This document shows positions 58,776 through 64,000 of a stretch of 64,000 nt of DNA, piece after piece. The stretch's first letter is position 1; the number at the start of each line of letters is the position of its first letter. The notes under the pieces are model-generated. The model saw only the letters and a program-made list of their open reading frames with translations. It was not told where the DNA came from and did not search any database. Source of the stretch: RGIG4097 sp045613765 (lineage in GTDB: Bacteria > Bacillota > Clostridia > Christensenellales > CAG-917); NCBI GenBank assembly GCA_045613765.1, contig JAZLBO010000016.1:51011-115010 (forward strand), given 5' to 3'. Position numbers and translations under genes: made by a program.

Positions 58776-61094
58776 ATGAATATCTATGTGGCCAAAAGCG
58801 CAGGTTTTTGTGGTGGGGTGCAAGGGGCAGTGTCAAAAGCCCTTACTCTTGCCGAAAATCACCCCAAGGTTTATACACTTGGGGAACTTGTGCATAATGA
58901 ATTGGTCACGGAATATTTGAAAGAAAGAGGTGTGTATGCACTGCCTGAAGATCAGTGGCATATCCTCAAATCTGGGGACGTTGCACTCATAAGAGCACAC
59001 GGTATCCCCGTTGAAGTAGAACAAGATTTGTTGTCAAGAGGAGTCATCCTTCATGACGCAACTTGCAAGGTTGTAAAGCGTATCCACAACATAGTTGATG
59101 AAAGACACAATGTCGGTGATTTTGTCTATTTTGTAGGGGACAAAAACCATGATGAAGTGGTCGGTGCATTTAGTCGTGCCCGTGGAAACGGAAAGGTCAT
59201 CACTGACGTCGAAGAAGTGGAAATTAGTGAAAATCCAACGTCAATTGTGTTCCAAACAACAATTCTTGCAGAAAAATACCAAAAATTTTGCGATTTTGTT
59301 GCAAATTTGCAAAAAAACAACGATAAATCGTTTGGAATTTTTGATACAATTTGTTATACTACAAAAGCAAGACAGGATGAAGCGCGTGCGCTCGCAAGTG
59401 AATACGACGCAGTTATTGTTCTTGGAAGCAAGACAAGTGCCAACACGAGAAGGCTCTTCGAGGTCGCCAAGGAAGTCAACAAAAACGTGTTCTTTGTTGA
59501 AAATCCGTCCCAATTAAATCAAATACGAAACAAAGAATTTTATAGCATTTCAATCGTGGCTGGAGCATCAACTCCACCGTGGTTGATTCAGGAGGTAACA
59601 AAACTTATGAGTGAAACTCTCAACAACACAGTTGAAGTGAAAGAAGAAGCAACACTTCAAGCACAAGCAAACGCCGCAGAAACAGGAGCAGAAAAAGAGC
59701 TCACAATGGAAGACATAGTCAAATCAGACCGAGCCATGGGTTATGCCAACTACAAGAAAGGCAGAAAGTATGACGGCATCGTCCTCAACGCAGACGAAAA
59801 CGGTATCTATGTCGGAATGCAAATCGGCAAAAAAGACGGTTTCATTGATAAGGCTGACGCAGAAGTTGACGGCACATACGATCCCGCAAACTACAAGAAA
59901 GGCGACAGCATCTCCGCAGTTTACACCGGCGAAAGCAACAAGGATTACATCATCCTCTCAAAGAAAGAAGTTGACCTTAAGATCCTTGAAGACGCAGAAG
60001 CAGAAAAGGCACTTGCTGGTGGCGAATTTGATCTCACAATCAGTGAAGTTGTCAAGGGCGGTCTCCGTGGCAGACTCGGTTCATACACAGTGTTCGTTCC
60101 TGCAAGCCATGTAAAGATGGGTTATGTCAAGAACCTTGAAGATTACAAAGGCAAGACACTCCACGTTGTCCAACTCAACGAAGAAGCAGAAGAAGGCGAA
60201 GAAGAAAAGGCAAACAAGAAGTCAAAGTTCATCGTCGCATCTGCAAAGAAATATCTTGAAAGAGAAAAACAAGCAAAAGAAGACGAATTCTGGAACAACA
60301 TCCACGTTCACGATATCGTCAACGGCAAAGTTAAGAGATTTACACAATTCGGCGCATTCGTAAGCGTTAAGGGCTTTGATTGCCTCGCACACATCTCAGA
60401 ACTCAGCTGGAACAAGATCACAGATCCTAGCACAGTCCTCACAATCGGCGAAAGCTATGACTTCGTCGTTCTCAAGATGGACAGAGCAACAGGCAAGATT
60501 TCTCTCGGCTACAAGCAACTCCAAAAGAAGCCCTATGAAGTCGCAGCAGAAAAATTCCCCGTTGGCACAATTATCAAGGGCAAAGTTGAAAGAATCTTCT
60601 CATACGGCGCATTTATTTCAATCTGTGAAGGCGTTGATGGTCTTGTCCACGTTTCACAAATCTCACACAACTGGATTAAGGATGCAAACGAAATCTTGAA
60701 AGCAGGCGAAGAAATCGAAGCAAAGATCATTGGTTTCGAAGACAACCGTATCACACTTTCAATCAAGGAATTGCTCCCCGCACCCGAAGTAGTCGAAGAA
60801 GCACCTGCAGCAGAAACAGAAGAAGCACCTGCAGAAAAGCCCAAGAAGAACGCACGCATTAAGAAGTTCGAAGAAAAGGTCGCAGAAGGCGAAGAAAAGA
60901 GAGAACGTCGTTCAAGAAAGGCAGCAGACACAACTGCAGAACCTAAGGAATTCATCTCAGGCAGCTCAAGCGCATCACTCGGTGACTTGTTCAAGGGTTT
61001 GAAGCTCGATCTCGAAGCAGAAGAAGCAGTCGCAGAAGAAGCACCCAAGAAAAAGACAACACGCAAAAAGAAAGTTGAAGAAGTTGCAGAATAA
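58776..61094 (+). CDS. ispH: IspH (HMBPP reductase) fused to ribosomal protein S1-like domains
   Basis: 772 residues. Residues 1-285: 4-hydroxy-3-methylbut-2-enyl diphosphate reductase, last step of the MEP pathway; [4Fe-4S] ligands Cys12 (GFCGG), Cys97 (DATCK), Cys193 (DTICYTT), with His40, His75, His125 and Glu127 in the substrate pocket. Residues about 330-665: four S1 RNA-binding domains (the third begins VNGKVKRFTQFGAFV). Residues after 665 form an Ala/Glu/Lys-rich tail. The fusion is known in Clostridia; the S1 part is richer in ctc and gcc codons, as in highly expressed genes. Confidence 0.95.
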   Translation: MNIYVAKSAGFCGGVQGAVSKALTLAENHPKVYTLGELVHNELVTEYLKERGVYALPEDQWHILKSGDVALIRAHGIPVEVEQDLLSRGVILHDATCKVVKRIHNIVDERHNVGDFVYFVGDKNHDEVVGAFSRARGNGKVITDVEEVEISENPTSIVFQTTILAEKYQKFCDFVANLQKNNDKSFGIFDTICYTTKARQDEARALASEYDAVIVLGSKTSANTRRLFEVAKEVNKNVFFVENPSQLNQIRNKEFYSISIVAGASTPPWLIQEVTKLMSETLNNTVEVKEEATLQAQANAAETGAEKELTMEDIVKSDRAMGYANYKKGRKYDGIVLNADENGIYVGMQIGKKDGFIDKADAEVDGTYDPANYKKGDSISAVYTGESNKDYIILSKKEVDLKILEDAEAEKALAGGEFDLTISEVVKGGLRGRLGSYTVFVPASHVKMGYVKNLEDYKGKTLHVVQLNEEAEEGEEEKANKKSKFIVASAKKYLEREKQAKEDEFWNNIHVHDIVNGKVKRFTQFGAFVSVKGFDCLAHISELSWNKITDPSTVLTIGESYDFVVLKMDRATGKISLGYKQLQKKPYEVAAEKFPVGTIIKGKVERIFSYGAFISICEGVDGLVHVSQISHNWIKDANEILKAGEEIEAKIIGFEDNRITLSIKELLPAPEVVEEAPAAETEEAPAEKPKKNARIKKFEEKVAEGEEKRERRSRKAADTTAEPKEFISGSSSASLGDLFKGLKLDLEAEEAVAEEAPKKKTTRKKKVEEVAE

Positions 61095-61108
61095 TCTGAA
61101 CTAAACAA

Positions 61109-61137
61109 TAAAAGCCACTCAGCCGAGTGGCTTTTTT
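61109..61137 (+). terminator. ispH-S1 terminator
   Basis: Stem AAAGCCACTC-AGCC-GAGTGGCTTT followed by T-run. Confidence 0.92.
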
Positions 61138-61171
61138 ATTGCAACTTTATGCATCAAAAGTAAAATGCTTA

Positions 61172-61202
61172 TTGACAAGACGGGAGGGGGTGTGCTTATA
61201 AT
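61172..61202 (+). promoter_or_regulatory. Promoter of the LRR gene (long spacer)
   Basis: -35 TTGACA (61172-61177) and -10 TATAAT (61197-61202) with a 19-nt spacer. Confidence 0.55.
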
Positions 61203-61254
61203 ATATTTGTATATATAATGTATATATTACAATAAATATAGGGGGACGTGCAGT

Positions 61255-62211
61255 ATGGCTGAATGCGAGAGTAAGATTAAAAGAAAGAAAATATTGGGTT
61301 CGTGTGCCATTACATTGGCAATTTTTGCTCTTGTAATATTCGTTTTTGTGGCATTATTAGAATGGACGGATATTATTCGTTGTCATCATACTTGGGCTCA
61401 TAGAGGCTATATTGCAGCCACTTGCGTTACAAAAGGATTTTCGAGCGAACAATATTGCACAAAATGTGGAGATATATTTAAATTCCCCGGAAGCCCAACC
61501 CCATGCGTCAGTGTTGAACAATGTACTGCTTGCGATTCCCATGAGTTTCGTTTTAAGGTCAATAGTGAAACAAATACTGGTATAATAACGGGCTTGGGAC
61601 CGGACTTTTCAGGAGATAAAGTTGTTATACCTGCCGAATACAAAGGGTTTAAGGTTATAGGCATAGGAAATGGCGCGTTTAAGTATTGTGATGAAATCAA
61701 AAGCGTTGAAATTGCCGACACTGTTGTAGAGATTGGAAATGGGGCATTTGCTTATTGCAGTTCATTAGAAAGCGTCACGTTCGGCGAAAATAGCGCACTT
61801 GAGGCCATAAGCAGTCAATTATTCTATGGCTGTAATAGTTTACTGAGCATATATATACCCGATAGTGTAAAAGAAATTGGCGAAAAAGCGTTTGCAAACT
61901 GCGTAAATATAACAAACGTAAATTTGTGAGAAGATAGTTCGCTTGAAATGATCAATAGTCAAGCATTTATGCACTGCGAAAATATAGCATCATTTACAGT
62001 GCCTGCAAAGGTTGTCAAAATGGGAAGTGAAGTATTTAGGAATTGCTATAATTTGCAAAATGTTATATTTGAAAATCCAAACGGATGGGCAATCAAATCC
62101 CCCGTTTCAACCGATAATACCCGGATAGATGTTGGAAATCCCGAAGATAATGCAGTAAACTTTTTGTCAATATACCAAGATGATATCTTAATTAGAGAAG
62201 AAGATTTATAA
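61255..62211 (+). pseudogene. BspA-type LRR_5 surface protein interrupted by an in-frame TGA
   Basis: The frame from ATG 61255 (RBS aggggg) to 62211 is open except for one TGA at 61927-61929. One membrane helix (about 14-36), a Cys/His-rich stretch (residues 43-97), then LRR_5 repeats of about 23 residues (GNGAFKYCDEIKSVEIADTV, GAFAYCSSLESVTFGENSAL). The stop replaces a Gly that the repeat pattern expects (VNL-stop-EDSSLEMINSQAF compared with VTFGENSALEAISSQLF), i.e. GGA to TGA. The downstream 94 codons keep the repeat, so the mutation is recent or read through. Probably anchored with the LRR outside the cell. Confidence 0.85.
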
Positions 62212-62228
62212 TAAAAATTGAAACATAA

Positions 62229-62258
62229 AAAAATTGCCGAGTTGATCGGCAATTTTTT
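62229..62258. terminator. Bidirectional terminator
   Basis: Stem AAAATTGCCGA-GTTGA-TCGGCAATTTT between the convergent LRR and PadR genes. Confidence 0.9.
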
Positions 62259-62276
62259 ATTTTAATTACTATGTAA

Positions 62277-63962
62277 TTAAGCAGTGTGATATTTTTTGCT
62301 ATTGTAGAGAAGGTAGTAGATGATTGAACTGATGGGAATATTTGTGAGCATTATACCGGGCAAGACGATTGTCTGCAACAACATATCCATGTCGTCTATG
62401 CTTGCACCTACTGCAAAGAAACCTATGAGTATGCAAACAAAAAGCAATTCAATAAATATCATACTTCTGTTAATAATAGACAATTTGAAATTGAAATTTG
62501 CACGTGATCTCTTTGACGGATTGCACATATAGATCACTGTTGGGATGAGCATGAGTGCAGTGCCACCGATCATAAATCCGAGGAAATATCCGTATGTAAT
62601 TTTTGTAAAGAGTGACACCCACATAATTGCGATTTCCACAAGGAATAATGCCATTACGATAAGCCAACTATCTCGATTGAGGCGGTTAGAACTCACAAAA
62701 TTAAATGTATAGAACTCGCTTGTGTTTGCACGGTTGTAGGGGCGTATCTTAAATCCTTCGGAGTACAAACGACTCTTCAAATCTCGGTCGGGTGTGAAAA
62801 CTTTTTCTTCGGGTTCGGGTTTTTTCTCTTGAGGAGCAGACACGATTGATGAGAAGAAATCACGGTAGTTTACGTCATTGCACTCATATTCAAATGTTTC
62901 ATCACGTTTTCCAATGACTGCAGAAGTTGCATAAGTTTTTTCTTCAACTTGCTGAGGTCTTGAATAGTAAACTTCGCTTTCTGCATAGGTTTCTGTGTAT
63001 TGAACGGGTTCAAAATATGCCTCTTGCACGTCGTATTCGGTTTCAGGTTGATTTTGAATACGATTGTTTTCATCAATTTGAGCCTCTTTTTCTTCAAGTC
63101 TGTCAAAAATCTCTTTCAATGTGGCTTGAGAACGAGTTCTGGACTCATTTTCGCTTGTATATGCAGTGAAATATGTGTGTTGTTGGGGTTCTTCACGGAC
63201 GTAAGAAAGGGGAGTGGGCGCAACGGAATATCCTTCTTGTTGTTCAGTATATTCACTTTGTGAATTCAGTCTTGCAAACATCTCTGCAAGGTTCTTGGCA
63301 GGTTGATGTTGGGTGCGAACTCTTTCTTCTTCACGTTGGCGAGCCTCTTCTTGAAGAAGAATTGCCTCATTTTCAGTGATTTCGTTGCCATTTGCATCAA
63401 TAAAGACGTGTTTTACAACCTCTTTTTCTACCTCCTTGACTATTTCAACAGGAATTTCCTTGATGACTTCAACTTCAACCTCTTTTACAACTTCGACGGG
63501 GATTTCTTTTTCCACAATCTTTTCTTTGTAAACGATTTTGGGTTTGACTTCTTCGCCTGTCTTTGTATAGGGACGAAGTGTATCGGTGTCAAATGGGGCA
63601 GGGGTTGAAAAGTCAAATTCTTCTTCGGAAATCAACTTGTCAAGGATTGTACGTGAAAATACGTACTCACTCTTTTCTTTTGTGAGCATTTGTCTGCCGT
63701 CTTCAGTCAAACTGTAATAACGGCGTCTGCCACCACCTGTATCATCGGGATCTCCTTCGTATGAAGAAATCAAACCTGCTTTTTCAAGTTTCTTCAACTG
63801 ATTGTACAAAGTTGCTTGTTTGACTTTGTATTGACCTTCAGTCTTTTCTTCAATTTCTTGGATGATTTCGTAGCCGTAACGGTCACGATTCCACAATGAA
63901 CCGAGGATAATAGTGGTTGAATTACCACGAATAAGGTCGGAATTGACGGATGAAATATCCAT
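62277..63962 (-). CDS. PadR-family winged-helix domain fused to a four-helix membrane domain
   Basis: 561 residues. Residues 8-95 are a PadR DNA-binding domain (GSLWNRDRYGYEIIQEIEEKT, KQATLYNQLKKLEKAGLISSYEG, GGRRRYYSLTEDGRQML). Residues 140-190 are repeated Glu-Val/Ile-Pro-Val-Glu units (KEIPVEVVKEVEVEV type), then a long Glu/Gln-rich disordered linker to about 440. Residues about 450-555 hold four membrane helices. PadR proteins are normally soluble repressors, so this would bind DNA while tethered to the membrane. RBS aggag. An inverted repeat in its 5' region may be its own operator. Confidence 0.87.
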   Translation of the reverse strand: MDISSVNSDLIRGNSTTIILGSLWNRDRYGYEIIQEIEEKTEGQYKVKQATLYNQLKKLEKAGLISSYEGDPDDTGGGRRRYYSLTEDGRQMLTKEKSEYVFSRTILDKLISEEEFDFSTPAPFDTDTLRPYTKTGEEVKPKIVYKEKIVEKEIPVEVVKEVEVEVIKEIPVEIVKEVEKEVVKHVFIDANGNEITENEAILLQEEARQREEERVRTQHQPAKNLAEMFARLNSQSEYTEQQEGYSVAPTPLSYVREEPQQHTYFTAYTSENESRTRSQATLKEIFDRLEEKEAQIDENNRIQNQPETEYDVQEAYFEPVQYTETYAESEVYYSRPQQVEEKTYATSAVIGKRDETFEYECNDVNYRDFFSSIVSAPQEKKPEPEEKVFTPDRDLKSRLYSEGFKIRPYNRANTSEFYTFNFVSSNRLNRDSWLIVMALFLVEIAIMWVSLFTKITYGYFLGFMIGGTALMLIPTVIYMCNPSKRSRANFNFKLSIINRSMIFIELLFVCILIGFFAVGASIDDMDMLLQTIVLPGIMLTNIPISSIIYYLLYNSKKYHTA

Positions 63963-63978
63963 AACTGTTTTTCTCCTA

Positions 63979-63993
63979 ATATACTACGTATAT
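63979..63993 (-). promoter_or_regulatory. Inverted repeat upstream of the PadR-like gene (candidate operator)
   Basis: ATATAC-TAC-GTATAT, 6-bp arms, 17 nt before the start codon. PadR regulators often repress their own promoter through such palindromes. Confidence 0.5.
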
Positions 63994-64000
63994 AAGAATA

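Noticed and set aside
61927..61929. TGA recoded as glycine in this organism
   Set aside because: TGA is the genuine stop of murE, mraY, murD, ftsW and other genes in the window.
1..64000. CRISPR arrays, insertion sequences, rRNA genes, replication origin
   Set aside because: Looked for and not found: no regularly spaced repeats of CRISPR type, no transposase gene, no rRNA segments and no DnaA-box cluster recognised.

Overview
The window looks like the chromosome of a low-GC, spore-forming Firmicute of the class Clostridia, probably an uncultured gut lineage. The evidence is a complete set of mother-cell and forespore sporulation genes (spoIIGA-sigE-sigG, an uninterrupted sigK, spoIVB, ylmC/ymxH, gerW/ytfJ, pdaB-like, dacF, a CotH-type lipoprotein), an IspH-ribosomal protein S1 fusion typical of Clostridia, and the standard genetic code with TGA as stop. 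The taxonomic placement is inference.

Layout. 1-1.5 kb: the 5' part of an XRE regulator, then tRNA-Leu(TAG), tRNA-Gly(GCC) and tRNA-Lys(CTT). The Leu and Lys tRNAs are each followed by tandem repeats that carry a copy of the tRNA 3' end and its terminator. 1.6-6.2 kb: a GyrI-like protein, an RlmI-type methyltransferase, a NadD-YqeK fusion with rsfS, and two hypotheticals. 6.3-12.2 kb: an FMN riboswitch ahead of a RibU-TsaE fusion, then tsaB, rimI, an alpha/beta hydrolase, a membrane-anchored MurF and a Ddl-type ligase. 12.3-19.4 kb: a membrane protein, a PdaB-like deacetylase, a double-OB protein, a GH36 alpha-galactosidase and the yggS-sepF-lspA-rluD cluster. 19.4-27.4 kb: a MazG-like protein, RqcH, trigger factor, ClpP, ClpX, EngB, a phosphoesterase and a spore-associated-looking family. 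27.7-40.6 kb: the dcw cluster mraZ-rsmH-(ftsL-position gene)-ftsI/spoVD-murE-mraY-murD-ftsW-murA-ftsA-ftsZ. 40.8-55.4 kb: sporulation genes with nrdR, scpAB and two DD-carboxypeptidases. 55.4-61.1 kb: rluB, a BaiN/HI0933-type flavoprotein, cmk, plsC and ispH-S1. 61.2-64 kb: an LRR surface protein broken by a nonsense codon, and a membrane-tethered PadR-like regulator.

How the genes work together. Most of the window builds the cell wall, the division septum and the spore. MurF and Ddl (9-12 kb) supply the last cytoplasmic steps for the dcw enzymes, while murG, murC and ftsQ/divIB are absent here. Sporulation genes surround the dcw cluster in the usual clostridial way, but the place where spo0A normally sits (beside spoIVB) holds a protein that is only the Spo0A DNA-binding domain.

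Points I consider most unusual: (1) post-tRNA tandem repeats containing an antisense copy of the adjacent tRNA T-arm; (2) a riboflavin transporter fused to the t6A enzyme TsaE under an FMN riboswitch; (3) a receiver-less Spo0A; (4) at least nine genes with no ribosome binding site and a -10 box ending 5-7 nt before the start codon, i.e. probable leaderless mRNAs; (5) a related hairpin leader downstream of the promoters of ftsA, scpA and the GH36 gene; (6) a short transcript at 26.6 kb whose ribosome binding site can be masked by alternative pairing; (7) a PadR repressor domain tethered to a four-helix membrane domain.
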